NCBI GenBank assembly: GCA_922989275.2 | Contig: OV277862.1 | Coordinates: 40,697,786 to 40,761,785 of the forward strand | Direction: 5' to 3' | DNA length: 64,000 nt | Source: Gari tellinella | Lineage: Eukaryota > Mollusca > Bivalvia > Cardiida > Psammobiidae | The notes under the pieces: model-generated | Told to the model about the DNA's origin: nothing | What the model saw: only the letters and a program-made list of their open reading frames with translations | Databases searched by the model: none | Program-made: the position numbers and the translations under genes | In this document: positions 10,880 through 22,162 of the stretch, in pieces | Position numbering within the stretch: position 1 is the stretch's first letter | Layout of the letters: each line of letters starts with the position of its first letter

Positions 10880-11412
10880 GTATCTTTATTGTTACAGCCC
10901 ATACTATATGCCTATCTACATGACCATCCTCACATATAGCTGGTTCATATGTAAAAGTTTGAATGAAAACTCTTACATAGTATAGGAGGAGTTAGCTGCA
11001 CAAGACTTTTTCGCTATATAATCTATATAAGGAAAAACTCCAAAGGGCCATAACTTCTGCCTATCTACATGACCATCCTCACATATAGCTGGTACATGTG
11101 TAAAAGTTTGAAGTAAATCTCTCAAATAGTGTAGGAGGAGTTAGCTGCACAAGAATGTTTCGCTATATAGTCTATATAAGGAAAAACTACAAATTCATTC
11201 ATTCTGTCAAAATTGTTGCAGCCAAAATCCAAACCACATGACCATCCTCACATATAGCTGGTACATGTGTAAAAGTTTAAAGTAAATCCCTCAAATAGTG
11301 TAGGAGGAGTTAGCTGCACAAGAATTTTAACAGACAGACAGACGGACGGAAGGACAGAAAGCACAACACCAATATGTCTCCCTCCCCTTAAGGGGGAGAC
11401 ATAATTCAGAAC
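10880..11412. repeat. Tandem-core element with hairpin end (type T2)
   Basis: About three copies of a unit containing CATGACCATCCTCACATA and GTGTAGGAGGAGTTAGCTGC (near 10919, 11070 and 11237), followed by AGACAGACGGACGG microsatellite. Ends in the hairpin TGTCTCCCTCCCCTTAAGGG / GGGGGAGACA at about 11373-11402. Same layout as T1 but with a different end hairpin. Confidence 0.65.
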
Positions 11413-11540
11413 TTTAGCAGAAGACATTTTCAACACACTGAATTACAAGTATTGATTAAGAGTTAAAGAGTCCATATTATACATTGGACATATTTCTGAC
11501 CTGGTCAGTTTATTTAGCATTATTTGTTATATGTGTATAA

Positions 11541-11780
11541 GCCCCATCACCCCACCTTGTTTTCAGCATGGAGGACAGATGGTTCTTAAAGCAAGGTGAA
11601 AAGTAAAGCAGAATGCTTCTTCAAGAGCATTTTGCTTTATTTTTAGCCTGCTTGAAGTTATTATCAGCTACAATGTAGAAAAATTCTGATTGTGCACATT
11701 CATGACTGTATGAAGTGAAACTTTTTCTTTTCTTTAGTGGGTGCACTAATTAAAGGTATATCTATGGGGTAATGGGTTAA
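11541..11780 (+). repeat. Family A MITE, left end eroded
   Basis: CCCCATCACCCCACCTTG at the left and TATGGGGTAATGGGTTAA at the right. The hairpin is partly mismatched (AGAATGCTTCTTCAAGAGCATTTTGC). Confidence 0.75.
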
Positions 11781-12506
11781 AGCAGGATTAAAATAAAGCA
11801 GAAAGCTCCTAAAGGATTATTCTTAACCCATTTGTGCTTAGGGTCCTATAAAAGGGACATAGGAAACAGTGTAGACTCTGACCAGATGTCACATTATATG
11901 GCAGCTGGTCAGTCCACACTGATTGGGGATAGGAATTTCAATATACATGTGTATAACAAAATGAAAATGAAAATTCAGACCAGGAACCCCTTACATCAAA
12001 CATGGACTAATCCAATATATAAGCATGGAAGAATCGACTGGGTGCAAATGGGTTTAAACTTGCCACCTATCTTCAACATCATCACTGACTGAGTATTCAT
12101 GTGGGTTATCATTAAAGCAGGATTTTATAACACTCAGCATTCACACAAGTCTTGCTCAGCATTCACACAAGTCTTTTATCACCCTACTGAAAGTAACAAA
12201 CAGAGTAATTATACCAAACAAAGATACAGGCAACTGATTGTGTCCTAACCAGTCTATGCAAAGGCAGTGCAAATGAATTGGTTTCAAGTATCATCATCTA
12301 AATCTGTACAACACAGTAACAACACTTCTGAGTATTTCCATATGGTGAACTTAACCCATTGATGCCTGGATCGTTGTAAGGAGCTCTTCTTTTGTGCTTG
12401 CTGAACGATTTCATTAGAGATATACAAGGGTGCTGTTTCGGCACTTCAGTGTTTGTCCATATAGCAAACTATTTTATAATATTTATGATATAGCTAACAC
12501 TGCAGA
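11781..12506. other. Intergenic, little recognisable
   Basis: Scattered half-hairpins (AAAGCAGAAAGCTCC near 11796) and unique AT-rich DNA. ACTCAGCATTCACACAAGTC is tandemly duplicated at about 12131-12172. Short frames here show no protein family features. Confidence 0.4.
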
Positions 12507-12512
12507 CCCTGA

Positions 12513-12758
12513 CAGGGCTGCCATTTCTCCGGATTTTTCCTAAATCTTCGGATTTTTTTCTAGTACATGGTAGCTTAAAGCAGGCTGAAAGTAAAGCAGA
12601 ATGCGCCTTAAGGCGCATTCTGCTTTACTTCCAGCCTGCTTTAAGTAGTCACATGCCAACAAAACTAGAAATAGGCTATGGGGTAAAGGTACGATTCGTA
12701 AAATCGCACTTGAAAAATGCAAATTTGGGATTTTTCATGTCAACTTATGGCAGCCCTG
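12513..12758. mobile_element. Composite family C element carrying a family A core, copy 1
   Basis: Ends CAGGGCTGCCATT and TGGCAGCCCTG, with the exact 6-bp duplication CCCTGA (12507-12512, 12759-12764). The interior (about 12560-12690) is the central half of a family A MITE in reverse, with hairpin GCGCCTTAAGGCGC and ATAGGCTATGGGGTAAAGG. It is followed by ACGATTCGTAAAATCGCAC, which both copies share. Confidence 0.85.
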
Positions 12759-12879
12759 CCCTGATGAAAAGCACAATAATGTGGTGTATCATCAGGGTCT
12801 ACTGTTTACCAATGTCCACTTTCTAAATTTCAACATTACCGTAAGCTTAAATGGGTTATAAAGCTCCTACAGCAGAGAT

Positions 12880-12996
12880 CCATACACATTATAATTTCCA
12901 ACATTTTCTCCTTTGTGTTCCCACCAAACTCTATGTAGTGACTTATCACTAGTCACCTCTTTGAGATGATTCTAATGAGTGGTCACATCACAGGGT
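12880..12996. repeat. Family B fragment
   Basis: CCAACATTTTCTCC, CCAAACTCTATGTAGTGAC and GATTCTAATGAGTGGTCAC match family B interior. The right part is cut by the family A copy that begins at TTAA 12997. Confidence 0.6.
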
Positions 12997-13254
12997 TTTA
13001 ACCCTTTACCCCATAGCATGTTTCTAGTTTCAAATAGTAGGTGACTACTTAAAGCAGGTTGAAAGTAAAGCAGAATGCGCCTTAAGGCGCATTCTGCTTC
13101 ACTTTCAGCCTGCTATAAGCTACCATCTGCTAGAATATAGAAAATATTTCTTATGATTTCTATTTGTAAAAGTATAAATTGGAAAAATTTCCTTCAGTAG
13201 AGGATTTAATTAAAGGCGTAAAAAGGTGGTATTTATGGGGTAATGGCTTTAAGG
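12997..13254 (+). repeat. Family A MITE
   Basis: TTAACCCTTTACCCCATAGC to TATGGGGTAATGGC, with a nearly intact hairpin around GCGCCTTAAGGCGC. The terminal TTAA on the right is degraded to TTTAAG. Confidence 0.8.
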
Positions 13255-13656
13255 GTGTGATAAGGATTTTAGTATTTGAAATACTGTCTAAACTCTTACT
13301 GTCAATTATATCCCCTGCAAAGATAAAGTAAAATCAGTTTTATCCTTTTCAATTCGAAGAAATGTTAAATATTAGAGTCAAACAGCGTGGATCCAGATCA
13401 GACGCCACACTATGCTCACTGCGTCTAATCTGGATCTAAACTGTTTTCAAATCTTAGCCAAGTCATGCTTAATAGCATGATAATGGTTAAGGGAAAGTAT
13501 TAAGAATTGTATGATATGTGAATAACTAATTAACAGATATTGATCTTGTTCTACTAGAATAATAAATTCATAATACATGTAGCTCTAGTATACAGTATGA
13601 TTCTCCAGTCTGAATAACTTTCAGTAACCAACTATTCCCATTGTTTGCTCTCATTT

Positions 13657-13894
13657 CAGGGCTGCCATTTCTCCGGGTTTTTCTTAAATCTTCGAATTAT
13701 TTTCTAGTATGTGGTAGCTTAAAGCAGACTGAAAGTAAAGCAGAATGCGCTTTACTTTCAGCCTGCTTTAAGCAGCCACGTGTCAACAAAACTAGAAACA
13801 GGCGATGGGGAAAAGGTACGATTCATAAAATCGCACTTGAAAAATGCAAATTTGGAAATCTTATGATTTTATATGTCAACTTATGGAAGCCCTG
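13657..13894. mobile_element. Composite family C element, copy 2
   Basis: CAGGGCTGCCATTTCTCCGG to GGAAGCCCTG, with the exact duplication TCATTT (13651-13656, 13895-13900). It carries the same internal family A segment as copy 1 but one hairpin arm is deleted. The embedded MITE was therefore acquired before the composite spread. Confidence 0.85.
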
Positions 13895-14283
13895 TCATTT
13901 AAGCACAAACCTGAAAGTGTAAAAATTCTGAATCTTTGAACTTATATATTTGACATTTTGAAATTGTTTTTGTTTTTTTCCCCTCGCCTTTCTTTATCTT
14001 TGTCACATTTATACGTTGAAGATTCATATGACTGTTTTTCGTCAATGAATGGGGCTACTGAAGTACCATGGTGCATATCTGTACTTCATTGCTATTATTA
14101 GTTTATATACAGTCAACTTAGTGCAAATTGAGACAGTTCACAGTCAGCCTTTTAACAGAGGTGACAGCTTAATGAAGAATTAATGCAATGCAGAAAGCTC
14201 CTTAAGTTTTCTGCATTACTCTTATTCTACATTATTAGCGTCCAAATCATGTCTTTCAAGATAGCCATACTTAAATTCTTCAA

Positions 14284-14523
14284 TTAACTCTTTGCATAGT
14301 GCATACTAACAGAGAAACAGTGAATTCCTTTCCAAACAGTTTGGATCCAGATAAGACGCTGCATAACGCGTCGTCTCATTAGGATCCAAACTGTTTGACA
14401 CTCTGACCCTGTTTTGAAAAAAAAATTTGAACTATCTATTTCTGGAACAATCATAAGTATAGACAACAATTGTTGCAGATGAAAAATATTACCCAGAAAT
14501 TGGGCCAGAATGCAAACAGTTAA
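14284..14523. repeat. TTAA-flanked MITE, family F
   Basis: TTAACTCTTTGCATAGTGC at the left and GAATGCAAACAGTTAA at the right. The hairpin near the left end is CCAAACAGTTTGGATCCAG with its complement around TAACGCG. Confidence 0.75.
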
Positions 14524-14628
14524 TAGCTGCTTCATACAAGTATAACAGTACATAACTACATATTTCTGACAAGTGCTTTGACCCAACTGTCTCAAGTACC
14601 ACTTCAATGGGAGAAAGTTAGTATGCAT

Positions 14629-15075
14629 TACCCAATAAATATGCCTTTTTACGTCTCTTATTTATTCTTCCATTGAAGAATATCGTTCCAATTTATACAG
14701 TGAAAAATATGCACCACAAGAAACATATTCTAAATCTTAAAAGATGATAGCTTAAAGCAGGCTGCTTTAACCCTTTGAACCCTAGTCCCGCATATAGGCG
14801 TGGTTTTCAAACAGTGTATATGTGAATAGAACACACATGTCCTATGCAAACAGTGAAGACCCAGATCAGAGGGCTCCGAAAGGAGCCCTCTGATCAGGGT
14901 CTTCACTGTTTGTCATAATGCCTAACATTGACAAAAACAACCCTTAAAAGTCTAAAATGGACTGGACTAAAATGGAAACTGGAATTGTTCATTTAAAGTT
15001 TCAGGGAGGAAAGAGTTAACCTGCTTTAAATGGTCACCTATAAAACTTGAAACAGGCTATGGGGTAATGGGTTAA
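14629..15075 (-). repeat. Family A MITE split by a family D MITE
   Basis: Left piece ACCCAATAAATATGCCTTTTTACG to GCTTAAAGCAGGCTGC. Right piece CCTGCTTTAAATGGTCACC to ATGGGGTAATGGGTTAA. The family D element at 14767-15019 sits where the family A central hairpin would be. Confidence 0.75.
14767..15019 (-). mobile_element. TTAA-flanked MITE, family D, nested in family A
   Basis: TTAACCCTTTGAACCCTAGTC to TTTCAGGGAGGAAAGAGTTAA, bounded by TTAA on both sides. The hairpin is AAACAGTGAAGACCCAGATC with its complement around CTCCGAAAGGAG. Other family D copies are at 30911 and 33546. Confidence 0.85.
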
Positions 15076-15336
15076 CAAGCGTTCTCCAACTACCATGTGA
15101 CCATGGCCCGAGTCACTTGTATTTGTTGACAGGCATTGACATAAAATACCTGTAAAAGTCAAAGTACATAATGTAAATATACCATTACAGCTAAGCTGTG
15201 TCTCGTGAAATGAGTATGTTTTTTCCTTTCCCAAAAGAGTTTTTGGGCAGAATTTTGGTCTATTCCCTTCTAAGAAATGATTATACATAATTTCCCTGTG
15301 CTCCTAAAAAAACATTCTCTATCAAAGAAAGAACTA

Positions 15337-15598
15337 TTAACCCATTACCCTGTAGTATAGCCTGTTTCTAGTTTTGGCAATAGTTGACCACTTAAAGCAG
15401 GTTGTAAGTAAAGCAGAATGAGCCTTAAGGCACATTCTGCTTTACTTTCAGTCTGCTTTAACCTAATGTCTTCTATAATATAAAAACAATTTTTTATTGT
15501 ACATATTTATGACTATAAATTGGAACTTTTAACTATTATCTTCAGGGAAGCAATAAATTAATGGCGTAAAAAGGCATATTTATGGGGTAATGGGTTAA
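15337..15598 (+). repeat. Family A MITE
   Basis: TTAACCCATTACCCTGTAG to TATGGGGTAATGGGTTAA. The hairpin around AGCCTTAAGGCA is nearly intact, and both TTAA borders are present. Confidence 0.85.
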
Positions 15599-16085
15599 AC
15601 AAATCTACAATCTGACCTTACATGATGAGTATTCTATACATGTACATGTATACAAATGACTGAAATGAGCCATAGAACACTTTTCCTACATTCCAACAGT
15701 AGCTGCATTAAAACAAGTTGATGATTATGCAGAAAGCTAATTCAGAAATGTTGAACTTTATTTTCAGCCTGCTTTAAGCGACGACCTGTATGAGACATGA
15801 AACATCTGTCTAAAATGTAACACTATTTTTCCCCTCTGCACAGGCCTGCCATAATGCCTTTACATGTGAAAGAAAAACATTAGTATACTTATCACATAAG
15901 CAAATACACAACATACATGAATGTTTACTTATGGTAGTACATAATGTATATTCCTAATGAGACCAGGTCAATGTCAGTCAATTTCATTAGAACAATCTGC
16001 CATTCTAGTCATGGTTCGGTACGCTTCATCAGCCCTGGACTGCTCTATGTACTTGTAATGTAACGATATTGATACCACTCGGAGT

Positions 16086-16295
16086 CTCCGGAGCTCCAGA
16101 TAAGGGGAGTATCGGTATTTCAAAAACTAAAATCTTTATTTCTGCATCAAACCCTATGGTATCACAACTCATTAGAATCGTCTCTTCGAGACAATTCTAA
16201 TGAGTAGTAGTAGTTACACAGTAGGATTTGGTTCTGAAATGTCAATCAGTTAGAAAATGTTGGGTTTTTTTCCAGTTTACTCCCTCTTTAGAGAC
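16086..16295. repeat. Degenerate family B MITE
   Basis: GGAGCTCCAGATAAGGGGAG, CATTAGAATCGTCTCTTCGAG and CAGTAGGATTTGGTTCTG follow the family B order, but both outer ends have decayed. Confidence 0.65.
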
Positions 16296-16303
16296 ATACT
16301 TCC

Positions 16304-16552
16304 ATAACCCATTACCCCATAAATACACATTTTTACGCCTTTAATTTATTCCTCTACTAAAGAAAATAGTTTCAATTTATACTGTTATCAATAAGATTAA
16401 GAATCATAAGAAATAGCTTTTATATTTTAGCAGATAATAGTTTAAAGCAGCCTGAAAGTAAAGCAGAATGTGCCTTAAGGCACATTCTGCTTTACTTTCA
16501 ATCTGCTTTAAGTGGTCAACTATCTTCAAGAAACAAGCTATGGGTAAACACA
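16304..16552 (-). repeat. Family A MITE, reverse
   Basis: TAACCCATTACCCCATAAA to GCTATGGGTAAAC, with an intact hairpin around GTGCCTTAAGGCAC. Confidence 0.8.
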
Positions 16553-16561
16553 TTGTATTAG

Positions 16562-16760
16562 CAGGGCTCCAGATCAAACCCTATGTAGTGTGACTACTCA
16601 TTAAAATCATCTTTCAAGACAGTTTTAACTTTCAGATATTTTAAATGACTAAAACGTTAGTTCACTTTTATAAGATCATCATGGGTTTACCAGATTATGA
16701 CTAAAATGTTATTCACTTTTATAAGATCATCATGGGTTTACAAGATTATGCAACAAAAGG
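16562..16760. repeat. Family B fragment plus 50-bp tandem duplication
   Basis: CAGGGCTCCAGATCAAACCC marks a deleted family B left end. The stretch GACTAAAACGTTAGTTCAC to CAGATTATG is then repeated once as GACTAAAATGTTATTCAC to CAAGATTATG. Confidence 0.55.
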
Positions 16761-16893
16761 AAATCTGATTTTTTTTTAGCTTTGTAACCATGCACAAAAC
16801 ACAAATCCTTATTGGATATGAGAATGACTAATTATCTCAAGAAGACATCAGCTGAACCATTATTGAGTAAAACCTCTGTATTACAACAACAAC

Positions 16894-17086
16894 CAGGGCT
16901 CCAGATAAGAGGTAGTTTTTTCAACAAATCCCACATTTTCTCACTATTTTTAGCACCAAACCCTATGGTGTTACTACTCATTAGAATCCTCTCGAAGAGA
17001 CGATCCTAATGAGTAGTGACACCATAGGGTTTAATTCAGAAATAAAGATTTTAGTTTTTGAAAAACTACCCTTATCTGGTGCTCTG
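16894..17086. mobile_element. Family B MITE with 6-bp target duplication
   Basis: CAGGGCTCCAGATAAGAGG to CTTATCTGGTGCTCTG, flanked by AACAAC at 16888-16893 and 17087-17092. The central hairpin ATTAGAATCCTCTCG / GACGATCCTAAT is nearly intact. Confidence 0.9.
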
Positions 17087-17471
17087 AACAACATTGTGTC
17101 TACAACAGCTGACTGCTTAAAGGCAGTATGTAGCTGTCAAGTAGCCAAATCGCGCATTTCTTAAACCTGAAAATTCAGGCACATACGTAATCTAAACATA
17201 AAAAGAAGTAATCCGCTATGTATATCAGGACCAGGAGGCAACATTGCTTTCAAACCCATGAATTTGGTGGAAAGAAGTCGATTTTTAAATCCGTTTGTTG
17301 ACATCCGATCAACGACGGAGATTTTCAGAGTTCGTTCGGCTTGCGCCTGGTAAAGATGTTTTCATAGTGTTTTCTTCTGACTTGGCAGAGTTATTTTTAG
17401 ATTGGAACATTCTAAAACTTTAAAAGGGATGAGTATTAGACATTGATAGCTGTATTTATTGTGCGCAATAT

Positions 17472-17700
17472 ACAGTAGAGAATACATTTTTCTTTCCAGT
17501 TTAAACGCAATTCACTAAACTGTGGAAATTGACTTTTAGCAATTTTAACTATTTTTTTAATCTGAGTAGCAAACAGGTTGGAGTCTGATCAGACGCTTGG
17601 TTACCCGGTGTCTGATCTGGCTCCAACCTGTTTGCAATGGTAATAATAGTTTTGTATATACCGGGTAAATGCGTTTAATTTGAAAAAATAAAATATCAGT
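17472..17700. repeat. Family G MITE, right end lost
   Basis: ACAGTAGAGAATACATTTTTC at the left. Core hairpin GCAAACAGGTTGGAGTCTG with its complement around GGTTACCCGG at about 17570-17635. The right end fades near AAATGCGTTTAATTTG. Confidence 0.65.
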
Positions 17701-17855
17701 AAAGTTAACGCAGCGTTCTCATGCTGCACGATGATCATACTTATCTCAAGTAGGAATGTGTACGACTATGTATTCGATGTTACCTTCCTTACAGTGGAGA
17801 AAATGTTATTCTTTCCAAATAAACGTGCTTACGCTAAAACCATGATTTCAATTGC

Positions 17856-19875
17856 CAGGGCTTTTTTTAACCATTAGGGGAAGATACCCGCTACCCACAG
17901 AAGGGGAAAAAAATGTGTCGTTTTGGGTCAATTAGGGGAACATTTTAAAGAAAATATTAACCATATAATTTCTTTAATTTGTTCTTTAATGAAGGCTTAG
18001 AGCAACAGCAGTTACAAATGTAGTTGTCATTGGATTCTCTAAAGGTCCATGTCCCTGTTCTTTGATGCTTTGAAGGATTCGAGTATAGCTTCAAAGTCCT
18101 CATCAGTGAGGCTTTCGGAAATGACTTGATTCTCATCAAAGCATCCAATGTTCCCTGAGATAGGGATCTAGCAAGTGTTGTTCATGGGAGAAAAGATTTG
18201 TTTTTTTAATTTGATGTCACCATAGTCTATAATTTGGTAAATAAAGTAAACAGTTGACACTTCATGATGGTTGATGGTGAAGGGCACTAAAGGTTTATTT
18301 AATTAAGGTTTGCCTTAGTATAGTTATGGTATGAAACCTACCATTGATTCATTGATCATAAAATTAAAAAAAAAAAAAAAAAAAAATTTTTTTGGACTTA
18401 TTTGGGGGGAAATTTTTTTAGAGGGGAAAAAAAACGGGAGGGGAAGACGCCGTTTAACGGCGGCTGTTATATAAGGAAACAAGAGGGCCTGAAGGCCCTG
18501 ATATCGCTCACCATTTGTAATGAAGCCTGATAGCTTTACCTTTGAATTTCACCCGTTTTATTCTAAATCCACTCAAGTTTGTCGACCTACTGTAGTATAG
18601 TAGAGTACATCAAAGGCAGATAACTAGAGCCTAAACAATACTGAAATTAAGCCTTTTTCTAGCATTTCAAAGTATATCAAGGGCAGGTAACTATTGCCAC
18701 AATGATTACATTTCAACAATAATTTCACTCTTTCGAGAATGTATAGCTACATCCTTTGTGTACAAGTACATGTATAATCAAAATCCATTGAAAACTGTAG
18801 TTGCAAGAGTGTAAACGCTGTAAAATATGGCATTTTCAGCAATTCAAAGGTAGATATCTCTTGATCTATTTGTCTGATTCCAACCATAATCACCCTTTTT
18901 CCAACTCTTATGGTCATATACAATATGGGCAAGTTTGAGAGAGCTTGGATAAATATTGTGGCCTCTAGAGCGTAAACACTGTTAAATATATCATTTTCAG
19001 CCATTCAAAGGTAGATAACTCTTGACCTATTGATCAGATTACAACCAAAATTGAACTCATCCGAAGTCTTATGATAATATACAATCTGAGTAAGTTTATG
19101 AAAGATTGGATAAAATTTGTGGCCTCTAGAGTGTAAACATCGTTAAATATGGCATTTTTCAGCAATTCAAAGGTAGATAACTCTCGACCTATAAGTCTGC
19201 TTTCAACCATAATCAAACTCATCTGAACTCTTATAGTAATATACAATCTGAGCAAGTTTAAGAAAGATTTGATAAAAATTGTGAACTCTAGAGTGTAAAC
19301 ACTGTTAAAAATGGCATTTTCAGCAATTCAAAGGTAGATTACTCTTGATCTATTTGTCCTATTTCAACCAAAATCGAACTCATCCGAACTCTTATGGTCA
19401 TATACCATCTGGCTAGGTTTTAGAAAGATTGGATAAATACTGTGGCCTCTAGAGTGTAAACACCGTAAATATGGCATTTTCAGCAATTCAAAGGTAGATA
19501 ACTCATGACCTATTTGTCCGATTTCAACCAAAATCAAACTCTTCCTAACTCTTATGGTCATATACAATCTGGGCAGGTTTTAGAAAGATTGGATAAATAC
19601 TGTGGCCTCTAGAGTGTAAACACTGTTAAATATGGCATTTTCAGCAGTTCAAAGGTAGATAACTCATGACCTATTTGTCCGATTTCAACCATAATTGAAC
19701 TCATAAGAACTCTTCTGGCAATATACCATCTGAGCAAGTTTGAGAAAGATTGGATAAAAATTGTGGTCTCTAGAGTGTAAACACTAAAATTGTTGACGCC
19801 GCACGACGCACGACAGACATTCAAGGATTGCAATAGCTCACCCTGAGCTAGCTCAGGTGAGCTAAAAAAGCCCTG
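17856..19875. mobile_element. CAGGGCTTTTTT element with 5-bp duplication, itself invaded
   Basis: Ends CAGGGCTTTTTTT and AAAAAAGCCCTG, flanked by ATTGC at 17851-17855 and 19876-19880. A hAT-like origin (CAGGG ends, 5-bp duplication) is the simplest reading. The left 620 bp include TTAGGGGAAGATACCCGC and the related GGGGGAAATTTTTTTAGAGGGG and an A-run at 18368. The rest is the tandem-core element at 18481. Confidence 0.75.
18481..19868 (+). repeat. Tandem-core element with terminal hairpins (type T1)
   Basis: Starts AAGAGGGCCTGAAGGCCCTG then ATCGCTCACC. About six copies of a roughly 160-bp unit follow (ATTCAAAGGTAGATAACTC recurs near 18842, 19003, 19163, 19325, 19486 and 19647), then GACGCACGAC and the end hairpin GCTCACCCTGAGC / GCTCAGGTGAGC plus TAA. 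The start and end modules match those at 797 and 21252, while the core does not. Minus-strand frames through the units are artefacts of repetition. Confidence 0.75.
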
Positions 19876-20377
19876 ATTGCAAACAATTTGGAGCAGATCA
19901 GACGCCGGGTAACCCGGCCTTTGATCAGGCACCAAACTGTTTGCCACTCAGACTAACATGAATGGTCAGAATTGTCTAAAGGTTGTCCTTTTATGCGTTT
20001 TATTGTGATGCGTTTGTGTTTCGTATGCGTTTAAACGGGAAAGAATAACGTTTTCTCCACTGTTACCTATTAACCATTATTAACTATTCTGTTCTAAAGT
20101 AACACAGACAAGTCAGAAAAATCGGATCGATCACATGACTCTTATTCGACCATGCGGAAATTCTCGGAAGCCGACACGAAGATTCGTTATGTAAACAAAG
20201 AGCTTATTTTCCCAACCATCTCGATAAGAAATCGGCACATTTATGTATGATTCTTAAAGAAAGGGGGGCATATGTCAGGCATCTGACAACCATTTTCGCT
20301 TAGTTTTAATACATAGAAAATGTACATATATAAGAAATTGCGCATTTTAAACATCCATTTGGGCGGTATCATGACTT

Positions 20378-20860
20378 TAAAGCAAGGTGACAGAAAATGT
20401 GTTAATTATTAGTTGTATATGACTAAGACAAGTGATTGCTTAAAGCAAGGTGACAGAAAATGTGTTAATTATTAGTTGTATATGACTGTGACAAGTGATT
20501 GCTTAAAGCAAGGTGACAGAAAATGTGTTAATTATTAGTTGTATATGACTGTGACAAGTGACTGCTTAAAGCAAGGTGACAGAACATTGTGTTAATCATT
20601 AGGAGTTTACGACAGGTGACTACTTAAACTTGAAGTTAAAGCAAGGTGACAGAAAATTGTGTTCATCATTAGAATTTTATGACTTGTGACTACCGGTAAT
20701 TAAAGCAAGGTCATTGACTCAAAGAAAATTGTGTTAATTATAAGGTGTTTACAACAAGTGACTGCTTACAGCAAGGAGAGAGAAAAAAATGGTTAATTAT
20801 TAGATATTTACGACAGGTGACTGCTTTAAAGCAAATTGAAAGCAAAACAGAAAGCTCCTC
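20378..20860. repeat. 63-bp minisatellite
   Basis: TAAAGCAAGGTGACAGAAAA recurs exactly every 63 bp at 20378, 20441, 20504 and 20567, then with drift near 20637, 20701, 20767 and 20827. The unit also holds TGTGTTAATTATTAG and GACAAGTGATTGCT. Units are contiguous with no variable spacers, so this is not a CRISPR array. Confidence 0.85.
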
Positions 20861-21251
20861 TTATTTAATACTTAAAAGTTGTCACAGGTCTGTCTTTTAA
20901 ACAACCAATTAGCCTTATTTCAGTGATTTTTTTTACAAATTCAAAACTATGAGTCCCCAGGACTCGCTGGCCTTCAAAACTGTGAGTCCCAGCTATACCT
21001 TTAATACCAAAATGGACTTGCACAGATTTTAAATTTATGAGTCCCACAAGATTTTAATGAGTCTAGGACTCGGGACTCGCAGGTAAAAAAATCACTGCTA
21101 TTTTTAGAGTGTTGTTCGACACCAGTTTGACTCAGACTTCTCTAAAGAAGCAATTAGGTCTCTAAACACAGCTCTAGGACTGCTTACTGCAGGACAAATT
21201 AAGGCAGAAAGCTCCAGATAGAGTTTTCTGCATTCCTTAACTAGCTATAAA

Positions 21252-22027
21252 CAAGGGCCACTATGGCCCTAAATCGCTCACCTGGTACACCATGGCAAAC
21301 TTGACCTATAGTGACCTAGATTATGACTGGACATGTATACCCACAATCAACCTCTAGAGTGTAAACAAGATTTTCCAATGATTTGACCTAGTGACCTAGT
21401 TTTTGAACGGACATGACCCACATTCGAACTTGACCTAGATATCAATGAGACAAACATTCTGACCAAGTTTCATGAAGATCCAATGAGATTTGTAGCCTCA
21501 AGAGTGTTTACAAGGTTTTTCTATGATTTGACCTAGTGACCTAGTTTTTGACTGTACATGACCCACATTCGAACTTGACCTAGATATCAATGAGGCAAAC
21601 ATTCTGATTAAGTTGTATTAAGATCCATTGAGATTTGTAGCCTCTAGAGTGTTAACAAGATTTTTCTATGATTTGACCTAGTGACCTAGTTTTTGACCGG
21701 ATATGACCCACATTCAAACTTGACCTAGATATCAATGAGGCAAACATTCTGACCAAGTTTCATAAAGATCCATTGAGATTTGTAGTCTCTAGAGTGTTAA
21801 CAAGGTTTTTCCATGATTTGACCTAGTGACCTAGTTTTTGACCGGACATGACCCACTTTTGAACTTGACCTAGATTTCATCAAGACAAACATTGTCATGA
21901 AGTTTCATGAAGATAAGATGAAATTTGTAGGCGCTAGAGTGTTAACGAACAATTGTGGACGGACGGACGACGGACATTCAGCGATCCTAAAAGCTCACCT
22001 TGGCACTTCGTGCCAGGTGAGCTAAAA
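21252..22027 (+). repeat. Tandem-core element with terminal hairpins (type T1)
   Basis: Starts ACAAGGGCCACTATGGCCCT then ATCGCTCACCTGG. Four units of about 145 bp (TTTGACCTAGTGACCTAGTT near 21381, 21526, 21671 and 21816), then GACGGACGGACGACGG, and the end hairpin GCTCACCTTGGCAC / GTGCCAGGTGAGC plus TAA. The end hairpin matches the element at 797. Confidence 0.75.
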
Positions 22028-22162
22028 AGTATAATCATCCATTCTGAGTGGACCAATTGTGTCACAGGGGCAGCCTGGCCTAGGTACAAACCTATCATCC
22101 TTTGGCCATCTGATTACTGATCCGACGCTCTACAGACTCTGACTGTTAACTCAATAACTGGC

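Larger units (their letters stand above)
17791..20063. mobile_element. Family G MITE expanded by nested insertions
   Basis: ACAGTGGAGAAAATGTTATTC at 17791 and AATAACGTTTTCTCCACTGT ending at 20063 are the two ends of one family G element. It is split by 17856-19875. With the insert removed, the element is about 250 bp, similar to the copy at 3808. Confidence 0.8.

Noticed and set aside
18747..19947. A row of minus-strand frames (67-112 codons) with similar peptides.
   Set aside because: They run through the 160-bp tandem units and repeat the same translated motif. No protein family signal.
20378..20860. Regular 63-bp repeats as a CRISPR-like array.
   Set aside because: Units are contiguous, with no variable spacers and no cas genes, in an animal genome. 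It is a minisatellite.
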